Assembly: GCA_963772165.1 (NCBI GenBank)
Contig: CAVYWA010000014.1
Span: 1-64,000, forward strand
DNA from: JAGVPT01 sp963772165
Lineage (GTDB): Bacteria; Bacteroidota; Ignavibacteria; UBA10030; UBA8401
Length of the DNA: 64,000 bases
Direction: 5' to 3'
The position numbers and the translations under genes were made by a program. Below, one piece after another: positions 7,463 to 15,871 of the stretch (its first letter is position 1; each line of letters begins with the position of its first letter). The notes under the pieces were generated by a model. That model ran no database searches. It had not been told where the DNA came from and saw nothing but the letters and a program-made list of their open reading frames with translations.

Positions 7463-8662
7463 TTATCGTTTCTGGATAACACGAAACCCAGTGAAGTTTC
7501 CGCGGGATTGCAGCTTTAGATCGTAGCGATCGGATAATCGGCAATCCTCCTCGCGCAAACCCCAGAAGCCGCCACGAACTGCGCCTGATGTTCCGCACCA
7601 TTCAAATACATTGCCACTCATGTCAAAAATACCAAGTTCATTCTCCTTTTTTGATGCTACCTCATGTGTTCTAAGTCCCGAATTTTCACGACACCATGCA
7701 ACATCCGTAGCACGTTTGCTACCGCTATAAAGATAGCCCCGGCTCTTCTTCCCTCCACGTGCGGCATATTCCCATTCGTTCTCTTCCGGCAATCGCACAG
7801 TTGTGCCCGTCTCCTTGCTCAACCATTCGCAAAAAGCGACAGCATCGGGTACATTTACATTTATGACTGGTTGCTTCCCTCGACCAAAATCACTTTGTGG
7901 CTTTGTATGTTCGGTTGCTTCACAAAACTTGTCATACTGTTCAAAAGTTATTTCTGTCGCAGAGATATAATAATCTCCTCCTGGTCCACCTTCCACTAAT
8001 ACCCATGTAATACTGAAATCAACAATTAGAACGATTTCCCAGCCCGTCGGCGTAAGCCCTTCGATTTCTGGATTCCAGGAAATGGTTCGTCGTTGGCCGG
8101 GCGCTACTGCAATAATATCTCCTGCGACTGAAACCGGATTGATAGTGTCACCATTTTTATTAGCAGCAATTACTTTGATACTGCATCGGTCCTCATCGTT
8201 CCCCTGCAAATCGTAGGTTACCACAATGCGCCCGTTTTCTAGAATTTGTTTCACATTTCTTAATTGATTGTCGGTGCGCAAATCGCGTGAAGAAGACGAA
8301 AAAGAAGGTGAAGTATCACCGTTTGTTAAGGATCCGGATTTAATTTTGCTGATTTCTTGCAGTTGAGGGTGAGCACGTTCAGGAATTCTATCGATCGGTT
8401 CGCCCATGTATCCAATTGTCACCAATATCTGTTCAACTTTCTCCATTTGGTCTGGTGTGTACTTACCAAACACAGGCATCCCTCCCGATTTTACTACTTG
8501 TATGCTCAATTGAAAATAGTTATGTAATACAAAAGCAAGATCCCTGACCTGCTTGATTGTTGCAGTAGGCTGTTTGATGAGTGATCGTGCTTGATCCATT
8601 GCCCGGTCGGCGTCACGAACGATTCGTTTATATGGATTAAACAAAGAGGAGAGAAACCCCAT
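7463..8662 (-). CDS. FGE-sulfatase/SUMF1 domain protein (cassette)
   Basis: About 399 aa from the ATG at 8662, preceded by AAGGG; a GTG 9 nt upstream is the alternative. The N-terminal 120 residues are helical and unknown. The middle (about 140-225, IVVTYDLQGNDEDRCSIKVI) is a beta-domain often found before SUMF1 domains in this phylum. The C-terminal 170 residues are a formylglycine-generating-enzyme fold: YYISATEITFEQYDKFCEA, PVINVNVPDAVAFCEWLSKE, VRLPEENEWEYAARGG, GIFDMSGNVFEWCGTSGAVR, RGGFW, GFRVIQK. Such domains in bacteria are more often ligand-binding or diversified effectors than true sulfatase activators. No signal peptide. It lacks its own intact upstream attC boundary (see 8708-8745). 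Confidence 0.85.
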   Translation of the reverse strand: MGFLSSLFNPYKRIVRDADRAMDQARSLIKQPTATIKQVRDLAFVLHNYFQLSIQVVKSGGMPVFGKYTPDQMEKVEQILVTIGYMGEPIDRIPERAHPQLQEISKIKSGSLTNGDTSPSFSSSSRDLRTDNQLRNVKQILENGRIVVTYDLQGNDEDRCSIKVIAANKNGDTINPVSVAGDIIAVAPGQRRTISWNPEIEGLTPTGWEIVLIVDFSITWVLVEGGPGGDYYISATEITFEQYDKFCEATEHTKPQSDFGRGKQPVINVNVPDAVAFCEWLSKETGTTVRLPEENEWEYAARGGKKSRGYLYSGSKRATDVAWCRENSGLRTHEVASKKENELGIFDMSGNVFEWCGTSGAVRGGFWGLREEDCRLSDRYDLKLQSRGNFTGFRVIQKR

Positions 8663-8707
8663 TACTGGCACCCTTCCTGAACTTATTGCTTGATGGGTCG
8701 TTGAGCC

Positions 8708-8745
8708 GGTTAACGGACAGAAGCTAAGCTGCGGCGCAGGAGCCT
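8708..8745 (-). repeat. Degenerate half attC
   Basis: TTAACGGACAGAAGCTAAGC followed by TGCGGCG matches the outer (R'-L') half of the other sites, but with substitutions in the core (GGTTAAC). The inner half (CGTCAGCTTGAGCGACTGGTTAGGC-like) is absent before the next gene at 8799. The site is probably inactive, which would fuse two former cassettes into one two-gene cassette (7350-9414). Confidence 0.7.
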
Positions 8746-8798
8746 GTTAATTAATTTGTGTAGCCTGAATTCCATAGTACTATTCATCGAAACGATCA

Positions 8799-9374
8799 TT
8801 AAAATCGATTGATAAAATCCTTAAATGCTAATTTCATACCGTTCAGAATATGAAAAGAACAAAAACCGAGCAGTATTAGGTCTATAAGAACCAGAATGAG
8901 TTGAAAGCAAATATACTGACTCGCTAGGTCAATCAACAAAATGGCCATTATAGAATAAAGTGCTGTAGTGATTGCGAAAATAAACGCTCGCTTACTAGCG
9001 ATCAACATTTTATTTATGTCGTCTTCAGTTGTCAAAAAACAGCTAAGTAGCCATTGAAACCCGTTCGGTCTGTCCTTTAGTGTGTGGCCAGCATCTTTTT
9101 CTTTTTCAGCCATACATTGTATGACGCTTTTGATACCTCCTATATCCTTCCTGTGGTTAGAATTTATTAACCTGTCTTTATACTTTTTTGGTATTCCTTG
9201 GTAGCCCGCTCTATGCTCTTCTAGACCTTTCAAGACCGCTTCTCCATCGCCAACTAGAAAGTCTCTAAGGGCAGAAATTCTAAAATGAACTACTACAGCA
9301 ATTAGTGCGGCAATAGCAGCGAGTGTTTGCGCAACAGTTGTGAAAAAATAGTAAAGTGTGTTTGGGCTAAACAT
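8799..9374 (-). CDS. Membrane protein, hypothetical (cassette)
   Basis: 191 aa. One N-terminal membrane segment (FFTTVAQTLAAIAALIAVVV, about 10-29) precedes a soluble, charged domain (about 35-125). Two membrane segments then lie near the C-terminus (AFIFAITTALYSIMAILLID; LILVLIDLILLGFCSFHIL). This layout recalls small membrane effectors, but I recognise no family. Its own attC on the left is reduced to a half-site. Confidence 0.6.
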   Translation of the reverse strand: MFSPNTLYYFFTTVAQTLAAIAALIAVVVHFRISALRDFLVGDGEAVLKGLEEHRAGYQGIPKKYKDRLINSNHRKDIGGIKSVIQCMAEKEKDAGHTLKDRPNGFQWLLSCFLTTEDDINKMLIASKRAFIFAITTALYSIMAILLIDLASQYICFQLILVLIDLILLGFCSFHILNGMKLAFKDFINRF

Positions 9375-9414
9375 TGTTATTTGAAAATTAAATTATGTCA
9401 CTGCAAATCGCGCC

Positions 9415-9568
9415 GCCTAACGGACCGGAGCTAAGCTGCGGCGACGTGCAGCCAGTTCCATGTAGACTATACGCGCGGCAGGCTTCGCCTTTTCCTTAAA
9501 AAATTTTTTCTTTGCGCGCGGCGAAATCGTCGACGGCTACTTCCGTCAGCTTGAGCGACTGGTTAGGC
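9415..9568 (-). repeat. attC site 11
   Basis: Cores GCCTAAC (9415-9421) and GTTAGGC (9562-9568), with an 'ACTATACGCGCGGCAGGCTTCGCC...AAAAAATTTTTT' centre. TTA at 9563-9565 supplies the stop codon of the neighbouring cassette gene. Confidence 0.9.
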
Positions 9569-10465
9569 GGCGCATTCTTTGACGAGCAACAATATTGCCG
9601 CAGCTGTGGCGTTAATAGCAAACTCTGCTTGAGCAGAACTCACTGCCCGCGGAGTCACGCCAGACCCGTGAGCTGTGCTGAGACGGTTGCGCATTGTGGC
9701 TATAAGCAATATTGGCTGCTCAAAAAAATTGTCCATGGATGAGTTTTTAATCACAGTTTTAAGCAGTGGTGCAACAGTATCCGTCGCAGAATATTTCCAC
9801 TTCTTCCTTTCGCAGATTATTTTGAGCGTGCTCTCAAATGCGCTTGCACACTTCGTTAGGCAATCTCCAAAATCACCCTTTCTAAAGTCTTCAAGACTTT
9901 CTATAAATTCATGATTGGCCGCGTAGAAATGCTTCTCTGTTAGAAGTGCTAAGACGGGTTTGATTGCATAGTTATGTGTGACAAGCGAGTCTTTTCTGAT
10001 AACCTTTGGATAGTCGGTCAATCTCATAAACTGTCGTTCTTGGCCCCAAGCGATCTCTGTTCCCGATTCCCAAACAAAATCTGTAATGGCAAACGGGAGA
10101 TTATCAATAAGGAGGAATTGATTAAATTCGTCGATTAGGGTTTTAGAGTCGGGCAGCCGTTGGGTTTGTTCCACTTGGAAAATAATCTCGATGAAGTCTA
10201 AGAAATGCGTGTCGGAGCATGTTCCAAGAAAAGTGAGCACATCATTCACGGCATTGGAATTGAGGTTATTAGACAAACTAGGACGACCGTGCAAAAAGGA
10301 AAGCTGTGAATGAATTTGAATCCAGAAATCTTCCAGATTGCCAAAATAACTGAACACATCGCGGCATCTCATCATAATACGATTGCGAAAGCTATCAGTG
10401 AGTTCCGCTGAAGGTTGTTGTGTCTCTCGTCGAGAGAAGACGCCAAATAGAGTTTGAAAATTCAT
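9563..10465 (-). CDS. STM4504/CBY_0614-family HEPN protein, Abi-C-like (cassette)
   Basis: 300 aa. The N-terminus (LFGVFSRRE) and the central AIKPVLALLTEKHFYAANHE match the STM4504/CBY_0614 family as I recall it. So do FRKGDFGDCLTKCASAFEST and the C-terminal MRNRLSTAHGSGVTPRAVSS. The C-terminal half is an abortive-infection (Abi_C) HEPN-like domain, with an Rx4H motif (RLSTAH, about residue 269). HEPN proteins of this kind are often RNases in defence or toxin systems; activity here is inferred. The stop codon is the TAA inside the attC core. Confidence 0.8.
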   Translation of the reverse strand: MNFQTLFGVFSRRETQQPSAELTDSFRNRIMMRCRDVFSYFGNLEDFWIQIHSQLSFLHGRPSLSNNLNSNAVNDVLTFLGTCSDTHFLDFIEIIFQVEQTQRLPDSKTLIDEFNQFLLIDNLPFAITDFVWESGTEIAWGQERQFMRLTDYPKVIRKDSLVTHNYAIKPVLALLTEKHFYAANHEFIESLEDFRKGDFGDCLTKCASAFESTLKIICERKKWKYSATDTVAPLLKTVIKNSSMDNFFEQPILLIATMRNRLSTAHGSGVTPRAVSSAQAEFAINATAAAILLLVKECAA

Positions 10466-10509
10466 GTCTGTATTGAGTCATTATTAAAAGACACTGTTGG
10501 AGTAGCGCC

Positions 10510-10661
10510 GCCTAACGGACCGGAGCTAAGCTGCGGCGGCGAAGCGCCGCAGGAACGGAATCCATTCCGCGCGTGGTATGTCCAGTCCGAAAGTAGCTGG
10601 TTGTTTCGCGCGTGTTAAATCATCGACGGCTGGTTCCGTCAGGTTGAGCGAGTGGTTATGC
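10510..10661 (-). repeat. attC site 12
   Basis: Cores GCCTAAC (10510-10516) and GTTATGC (10655-10661), with a 'GCGGCGGCGAAGCGCCGC' self-complementary centre. The inner core GTTATGC is shared with the next two boundaries only. Confidence 0.88.
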
Positions 10662-10853
10662 CACTGCAAATTTAGCATGTTAGCGCGGTTGTTGATTTAG
10701 ATTCTTTTTTAAATTGAAGCTGTTTCCCGACAAACTCGCTGGCGGCGGGAACTGACTTTTCGATGTCGAGACAGAAAACGACGCCATGAGAGTTGAGACA
10801 GCTAATCTTTCATTCATTTTTCTTTGCTGCAATCTTCACCCGCCGCCAGCGAG
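10662..10853 (-). other. Gene-less cassette with a 15-bp inverted repeat, copy 1
   Basis: No convincing ORF. A perfect 15-bp inverted repeat, CTCGCTGGCGGCGGG (10735-10749) and CCCGCCGCCAGCGAG (10839-10853), encloses about 89 bp. The right arm abuts the GCATAAC core of attC 13. It is related along its length to the next cassette (11004-11192). A 35-codon frame in this copy is not preserved in the other copy, so a structured RNA or regulatory DNA element seems more likely than a protein. Confidence 0.75.
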
Positions 10854-11003
10854 GCATAACGGTACGCGGATAAGCTGCGGCGACGTACAGCCAATTCCAT
10901 GTAGACTATACGCGCGGCAGGCATCGCCATTTCCATCGAAACTGCTTTTTCGTGCGGCGAAAAGCTGACGGCTGTTTCCGTCAGCTTGAGCCGCTGGTTA
11001 TGC
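10854..11003 (-). repeat. attC site 13
   Basis: Cores GCATAAC (10854-10860) and GTTATGC (10997-11003). The centre is of the 'ACTATACGCGCGGCAGGCATCGCC' type. The L' side is altered (GGTACGCGGATAAGCTGCGG) relative to the other sites. Confidence 0.85.
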
Positions 11004-11192
11004 CACTGCATGTTTAGTACGTAAGCGCGATTGTTGATTTGATGCATTCTTTTGCTTTGTAACTATTTCCCGATGAACTCGCTGGCGGCGGGAAACGACT
11101 TACTACAATCGATGAACCAACGGCGCCATGAGGGTTGACACAATTAATCTTTCAATTACTTTTTTTTGAAATGCACACCCGCCGCCAGCGAG
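11004..11192 (-). other. Gene-less cassette with a 15-bp inverted repeat, copy 2
   Basis: Divergent relative of 10662-10853. The same 15-bp arms are at 11078-11092 and 11178-11192, enclosing about 85 bp. The arms are perfectly conserved while the loop has diverged. As in copy 1, the arm abuts the next attC core (GCATAAC at 11193). Confidence 0.75.
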
Positions 11193-11344
11193 GCATAACG
11201 GACCGGAGCTAAGCTGCGGCGGCGAAGCGCCGCAGCGACGGAATCCAGTCCGCGCGTGGCAGGTCACGTCCGATAGTAGCTGGTTGTTTCGCGCGTGTTA
11301 AATCACCAACGGCTACTTCCGTCAGCTTGAGCGACTGGTTAGGT
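11193..11344 (-). repeat. attC site 14
   Basis: Cores GCATAAC (11193-11199) and GTTAGGT (11338-11344), with a 'GCGGCGGCGAAGCGCCGCAG' centre. Confidence 0.9.
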
Positions 11345-11594
11345 GGCAGAGAGAGTTGGTTAATCTGCACAATACCTCGCACTAAGAATGTTTTATTTTT
11401 GATACTATTTGTAGACTTAGCTCCCAAACAAGATTACATGGGAAGCTTTCGAACCTGTATGCAAGAAGATACCAACACGCATTCTACTAAATAAACTCAA
11501 CTATTTGTAGACTCAAGCTTGTGGAAGCTCAATTGGAAAAGTGAATCTTGAATTACTGGAACTGCTTCTTTCTTAGCCATTCCAAGTTTTTGCC
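11345..11594 (-). other. Gene-less cassette, pair 2 copy 1
   Basis: No convincing ORF. The part nearest attC 14 (about 11378-11420) is related to the same part of the cassette at 11747-11959 (shared TAAGAATGTTTT and TTAGCTCCCAA-like segments). A TTG-initiated frame from 11427 runs into the attC, and its translated tail is attC sequence. Confidence 0.6.
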
Positions 11595-11746
11595 ACCTAA
11601 CGAACCGGAGCTAAGCTGCGGCAACGAAGTGCCGCAGCGACGGAATCCAGTCCGCGCGTGGCAAGTCATGTCCAATAGTAGCTGGTTGTTTCGCGCGTGC
11701 AAAATCGTCGACGGCTGGTTCCGTCAGCTTGAGCGACTGGTTAGGC
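11595..11746 (-). repeat. attC site 15
   Basis: Cores ACCTAAC (11595-11601) and GTTAGGC (11740-11746), with a 'GCAACGAAGTGCCGC' centre. Confidence 0.9.
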
Positions 11747-11959
11747 GGCAACGGTGAATGTAAACTCGAATACCGCCTCGAATTAAGAATGTTTTCGTTT
11801 TTGATTTTGTTTATAAACATAGCTCCCAACTATGATTGTTAGGTAAGATTTCCGTACCAGATGATACTATTTTCTTGCAGGCATTGCAATTAAAAAATCT
11901 GACTGCTTATAGGTTCATTTTTTTACTCAATTTTTTCTTTTTTTAAACTTGGTTTTGCC
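11747..11959 (-). other. Gene-less cassette, pair 2 copy 2
   Basis: No convincing ORF. It is a divergent relative of 11345-11594: TTAAGAATGTTTTCGTTTTT at 11783-11802 and ATAGCTCCCAA near 11819-11829 correspond to segments of the other copy. It contains a stray GTTAGGT heptamer at about 11839. The rest is AT-rich. Confidence 0.6.
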
Positions 11960-12109
11960 GCCTAACGGACCGGAGCTAAGCTGCGGCGGTGTGTAGCCAA
12001 ATCAATGGTAGAATATACGCGCGGCAGATGTTGCCTTTCCCTTAAAAATTTTTCGGCGCGCGGCGAAAAGCTGACGGCTGGTTCCGTCAGCTTGAGCGAC
12101 TGGTTAGGG
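11960..12109 (-). repeat. attC site 16
   Basis: Cores GCCTAAC (11960-11966) and GTTAGGG (12103-12109), with a 'AATATACGCGCGGCAGATGTTGCC' centre. Confidence 0.9.
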
Positions 12110-12120
12110 CGCAGCTTTGT

Positions 12121-13116
12121 TCAATAATCATCACGTAATCTATATGCAACCGCATCCCCTACAGGGAATCCCAGATCACTGCAACCATGATCTGTCACAT
12201 ATCCATCGTGACCATCAATGGAAACATGAAGCCACCAACCATGGAGATATGATGCATAAAAAAACTTGAGTCTTGAGGTTGGCTTCACGATGATATTCTT
12301 TACACCAGTAACATTTGTTGAAGAGTGGTTGGACAAAGAAACCGTATTTTCATCCTTAGGATAATCTGCTGATGGCCGGGGATACAGAGAAACGGTATTT
12401 TCTCTTTTACTATATTCTTGTCGGGACTGAGCGATATCTGTTGAGTCAATGTCGATAGGTATCTGGTCAAAATGGAATAGGTCTTTCTGTTTATTTTCGG
12501 AGAACCCCTGCGGGTAAATTTTAAAATATACTTTTGCGTCATAATAACCAGTCCACAAAGCGGCTTCAAAAGCAGGCTTGGCGTAAGACTTTAAAGAGTC
12601 GACGAAAATAGGTTTCTTCTTAGTTCGTGAGTCAAGGAAGACAAGTTTATATGAATTCTGCGGAATCGTGCTAGTAATCGGGACGAATTTATTTTTTAAG
12701 TTGAGTCCAAAAAATTGAACATCGGTGCCCTCGTTCGAGACAGCGGGAGCGTCAGTGCAAACACACATAAGCGTGTTGCCGACAGTGGGGATATGGACTT
12801 GACTGCACTCGAAAGAAGTTTCTCCGCCACCTAGTTTCACTTGTGAGCTTCTTCGGAAGAGTTCTTTTCCCGCCTTGTCAACCACTACAAGCGCAGTGTC
12901 GGAATCCCCCCAGTATTGGTATTCAGGTCCGAGCCGAACATGTGTGATTCTCACATAAACACTCATTTGATGGACTTGTCCAATTATAAAAGGGCCGGCC
13001 GTGCTAGTACTAACGGATATTTTGCCTACTTTTTCTTGAAGAAGCAACGAGAAACCGCTGATATTGACCACTAAGAATAAAAGGATCGATCTATATAGCA
13101 TGCTCATAATGTTCAT
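12121..13116 (-). CDS. Secreted protein with C-terminal SH3-like segment, hypothetical (cassette)
   Basis: About 331 aa. The N-terminal hydrophobic signal (SILLFLVVNISGFSLLL) predicts export. A predicted beta-rich domain follows (about 35-215). A low-complexity linker then repeats ENTVSL twice (about 242 and 259). The C-terminal FFYASYLHGWWLHVSIDGHD and GYVTDHGCSD resemble a bacterial SH3-like wall-binding fold. The ATG at 13116 is preferred to the TTG just before it. No specific family recognised. Confidence 0.6.
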   Translation of the reverse strand: MNIMSMLYRSILLFLVVNISGFSLLLQEKVGKISVSTSTAGPFIIGQVHQMSVYVRITHVRLGPEYQYWGDSDTALVVVDKAGKELFRRSSQVKLGGGETSFECSQVHIPTVGNTLMCVCTDAPAVSNEGTDVQFFGLNLKNKFVPITSTIPQNSYKLVFLDSRTKKKPIFVDSLKSYAKPAFEAALWTGYYDAKVYFKIYPQGFSENKQKDLFHFDQIPIDIDSTDIAQSRQEYSKRENTVSLYPRPSADYPKDENTVSLSNHSSTNVTGVKNIIVKPTSRLKFFYASYLHGWWLHVSIDGHDGYVTDHGCSDLGFPVGDAVAYRLRDDY

Positions 13117-13194
13117 CAAAGATGTGGCTAACTGTTTTACCGGAACATCAGAATGTTTTGTAATAGCTGCTTTATGATCCCGAAGTGCGCTGCG

Positions 13195-13345
13195 CCCTAA
13201 CGGACCGGAGCTAAGCTGCGGCGACGTGCAGCCAAATCAATGGTAGACTATACGCGCGGCAGACATCGCCTTTCCCTTAAAAATTTTTTTGCGCGCGGCG
13301 AAATCGTCGACGGCTGGTTCCGTCAGCTTGAGCGACTGGTTAGGC
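13195..13345 (-). repeat. attC site 17
   Basis: Cores CCCTAAC (13195-13201) and GTTAGGC (13339-13345), with an 'ACTATACGCGCGGCAGACATCGCC' centre. Confidence 0.9.
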
Positions 13346-13368
13346 GGCGCTGATTTTTGACCGTTCCC

Positions 13369-14364
13369 TTATTTAGAAGAAGAACTTTTTACTGTCCGCA
13401 ATTCCATGAGCAGTTTCTTACCTTTAGGTGTTAGAGACCAGAATAAAGCCATGCCGCCTTTGACCGTCTCTGAATATTGAACCTCCACTAAATTTAGAGC
13501 CATGAATTGTACTTTCGCAGTTTGAAAATCCTGGTCATTTAGTGTCGGAGAGGTTCCACCCTGTTGCGATTTATCATGCAGCGAAGCCGTCAACATTGTT
13601 TTGGCATATTGATCATTTGGATTTTGAAGGAGATAGGGAGCAAGAAGAGCGAACAAATCTGCCCAAGTTAACGTACAAGTCCATTCGACGTGACCATATT
13701 TGGTGCTCCAACAATCTCCTTTCATTGTAATCTTGTCGCTCAACTTGGCAAGATCTTGAATTATGGGTTGAGGATTACTTGCGAGGGATGTGACAGTTTT
13801 CTGCAATTCCTGATTTTTCTTCCTCAGGTCATTTAGTTCAGATAACAGTTCAGTGTTTGCGACTTGATCCGCACGAACCCAACCAACGGCCGGATAGGTT
13901 TTCATGGTTTTGCTCAAACTCAAAGCCACAAGTCCAGGTAGTTCTGCAGCGGAAGTCCACAGTTTTACAAGGCGCCCTTTGGAGACCTTTTCTCTAAAGA
14001 TTGTTAAGCGCGCACGTAGTTCAGGATCAATGTCTGATTTCCCAACGGGAATATCGTCTGGCTTTTCATGAATAAAAGCAAGCACCTTTAGATCATTTTC
14101 AATAGCGTAATCGTATTCTTTTTCAGTGTAGCTTATGCCCGCTGCAGTCGTTGAACCATATCTCCCACCGATAATAAGTATGTAATAGTCGCAATCATCG
14201 ATCACGCGCTTAATGAATTCCCATTGCTCTTCATCCGCTGCTGGGAATAATTCCATACCTGCTGGTATGCAGTCCATTTCCATCAACGCCTGGATTACTT
14301 TTCGTCTTTCTTCTTTTAGATCCGCGTAAGTTGAACTTACGAAAACTTGGTAGCGCTTGTCCAT
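13369..14364 (-). CDS. DUF4062 domain protein (cassette)
   Basis: 331 aa. The N-terminal about 165 residues form a DUF4062 domain: YQVFVSSTYADLKEERRKVI (5-24), ECDYYILIIGGRYGS-like residues around 57-72 (here DCDYYILIIGGRYGS) and SYTEKEYDYAIE (78-89). DUF4062 has a TIR/SLOG-like Rossmannoid fold and often serves as a sensor or effector beside other domains, including in predicted defence proteins. A coiled coil (about 170-195) joins it to an unrecognised C-terminal winged-helix-like region (SLTPKGKKLLMEL near the end). No signal peptide. Confidence 0.85.
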   Translation of the reverse strand: MDKRYQVFVSSTYADLKEERRKVIQALMEMDCIPAGMELFPAADEEQWEFIKRVIDDCDYYILIIGGRYGSTTAAGISYTEKEYDYAIENDLKVLAFIHEKPDDIPVGKSDIDPELRARLTIFREKVSKGRLVKLWTSAAELPGLVALSLSKTMKTYPAVGWVRADQVANTELLSELNDLRKKNQELQKTVTSLASNPQPIIQDLAKLSDKITMKGDCWSTKYGHVEWTCTLTWADLFALLAPYLLQNPNDQYAKTMLTASLHDKSQQGGTSPTLNDQDFQTAKVQFMALNLVEVQYSETVKGGMALFWSLTPKGKKLLMELRTVKSSSSK

Positions 14365-14386
14365 ATGTGAGTCTCCTAGATGAGCC

Positions 14387-14538
14387 GCCTAACGGACCGG
14401 AGCTAAGCTGCGGCAACGAAGTGCCGCAGCGACGGAATCCAGTCCGCGCGAGCTAAGTCATGTCCGATAGTAGCTGGTTGATTCGCGCGTGTTAAATCAC
14501 CAACGGCTGGTTCCGTCAGCTTGAGCGACTGGTTAGGC
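14387..14538 (-). repeat. attC site 18
   Basis: Cores GCCTAAC (14387-14393) and GTTAGGC (14532-14538), with a 'GCAACGAAGTGCCGC' centre. Confidence 0.9.
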
Positions 14539-14548
14539 AGCGGTCAGA

Positions 14549-14836
14549 TTAAATGAGAGACAGAAAATTGATTGCGACATTCGCTAGCTGCGAAATAAAC
14601 GTTCTCAAGAGAAGCCACAAAGTTTTCTCTTTAGTATCCAACGTCGGAATCGTGGAAATTCTTTCAAGAGCTATTCTTCTTTCTGCTGAGCCATGGTTTG
14701 TTAAAACCACAATTTGTTTAGATTCAAGAGACTGTAATTTCTTTTCAAGTTGAGGTTCATCCCACCCCGGAAGTTTATTGAGCAGAATGGCCTGTTGAGC
14801 TTTGAGTGAAGAAGGGAGTTCAAGGTGTCGAGCCAT
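14549..14836 (-). CDS. Small hypothetical protein (cassette)
   Basis: 95 aa, no family recognised. A charged helical region (QLEKKLQSLESKQIVVLTNH, about 29-48) is followed by a hydrophobic C-terminus (LWLLLRTFISQLANVAINFL) that could be an amphipathic or membrane helix. It fills its cassette, with attC 18 ten bases after the stop. Confidence 0.5.
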   Translation of the reverse strand: MARHLELPSSLKAQQAILLNKLPGWDEPQLEKKLQSLESKQIVVLTNHGSAERRIALERISTIPTLDTKEKTLWLLLRTFISQLANVAINFLSLI

Positions 14837-14875
14837 AATGATCCTCTCAATTTATGGAAACTACATGCAAACGCT

Positions 14876-15025
14876 GCCTAACGGACCGGAGCTAAGCTGC
14901 GGCGGCAAACTGTTTGTTGATTGGAGAATATACGCGCGGCAGACGTCGCCTTTCCCTAAAAATTTTTTTGGCGCGCGGCGAAATCGTCGACGGCTGGTTC
15001 CGTCAGCTTGAGCGACTGGTTAGGC
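14876..15025 (-). repeat. attC site 19
   Basis: Cores GCCTAAC (14876-14882) and GTTAGGC (15019-15025). It belongs to the 'AATATACGCGCGGCAGACGTCGCC' type but lacks the usual GTGCAGCCA segment on the L' side. Confidence 0.9.
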
Positions 15026-15040
15026 AGCGCCAAGCCATTG

Positions 15041-15670
15041 TTAGAGAATCTTGTTCGGATCGATTCGATTGCGAATCGCTTCACAGATTAAGTCTATCTT
15101 AGCGAGAATCTTGTCTCGATTCGCTAGTGCCTCATCCCAGTACTTCTTGCCATCATCGGGATCACCGAAGCTGTAGCCGACGGCTTCTTTGCGTACTATC
15201 AGGATGAGAGCCTCAAGCTCGTTCCATATGGATTGAGGATAAAATGGTTTGTTTGTCTCGGCCAATAAAACAAAATCGTTGAATGAGTCTGTAAAGTCCT
15301 TTAGTCGTTGTTTCTTTCGTTCTTCAAATTCTTCGGCTGATTGAGCTCCAATGTCAATAATGGGACGCAAAGAGAGCGTCTGATTCCGCAAACCCAGGAG
15401 CTTTTTCCAAATTTCTTGAAATGCTTGGAATTCAGTTTCGAATTGTAATTTGTGAACGTAACTGGATTTCGAAAGGTCGGACTTTACTTTTTCAATTTGC
15501 AGCGCGTAATCTGTTCGAACCCTTTCCACTTCAGCGGTTATCGCTGCGATGTCTTCTTTTTGAGCAAGATTTTTCCCCTTTTCTTTAAAATATGATGGGA
15601 AATAGATCTTGAAAAAGTAGATTATCCCGGCAAAGGCTAGGAGGCTTAAGATTGTGCTGATTGTTTCCAT
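15041..15670 (-). CDS. Single-pass membrane coiled-coil protein, hypothetical (cassette)
   Basis: 209 aa. An N-terminal membrane anchor (TILSLLAFAGIIYFFKIYF, about 6-24) is followed by a long charged coiled coil (about 36-80, DIAAITAEVERVRTDYALQI). A helical C-terminal domain completes it. This anchor-plus-helical-bundle pattern is common among uncharacterised bacterial proteins. No function is assigned. Confidence 0.6.
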   Translation of the reverse strand: METISTILSLLAFAGIIYFFKIYFPSYFKEKGKNLAQKEDIAAITAEVERVRTDYALQIEKVKSDLSKSSYVHKLQFETEFQAFQEIWKKLLGLRNQTLSLRPIIDIGAQSAEEFEERKKQRLKDFTDSFNDFVLLAETNKPFYPQSIWNELEALILIVRKEAVGYSFGDPDDGKKYWDEALANRDKILAKIDLICEAIRNRIDPNKIL

Positions 15671-15690
15671 GTAGTACCTTCGATTGCGCT

Positions 15691-15842
15691 GCCTAACGGA
15701 CCGGAGCTAAGCTGCGGCAACGAAGTGCCGCAGCGACGGAATCCAGTCCGCGCGAGACGAGTCATGTCCGATAGTAGCTGGTTGTTTCGCGCGTGTTAAA
15801 TTATCAACGGCTGGTTCCGTCAGCTTGAGCGACTGGTTAGGC
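15691..15842 (-). repeat. attC site 20
   Basis: Cores GCCTAAC (15691-15697) and GTTAGGC (15836-15842), with a 'GCAACGAAGTGCCGC' centre. Confidence 0.9.
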
Positions 15843-15871
15843 GGCAACAAATTATTTTTCACTTAGACAAT

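Noticed and set aside
10677..10784. 35-codon ORF inside the first hairpin cassette
   Set aside because: The related cassette at 11004-11192 keeps the ATGGCG start but stops after eight codons, so the frame is not conserved.
11836..11842. Isolated GTTAGGT heptamer as an extra attC core
   Set aside because: No L box or partner core nearby; expected by chance.
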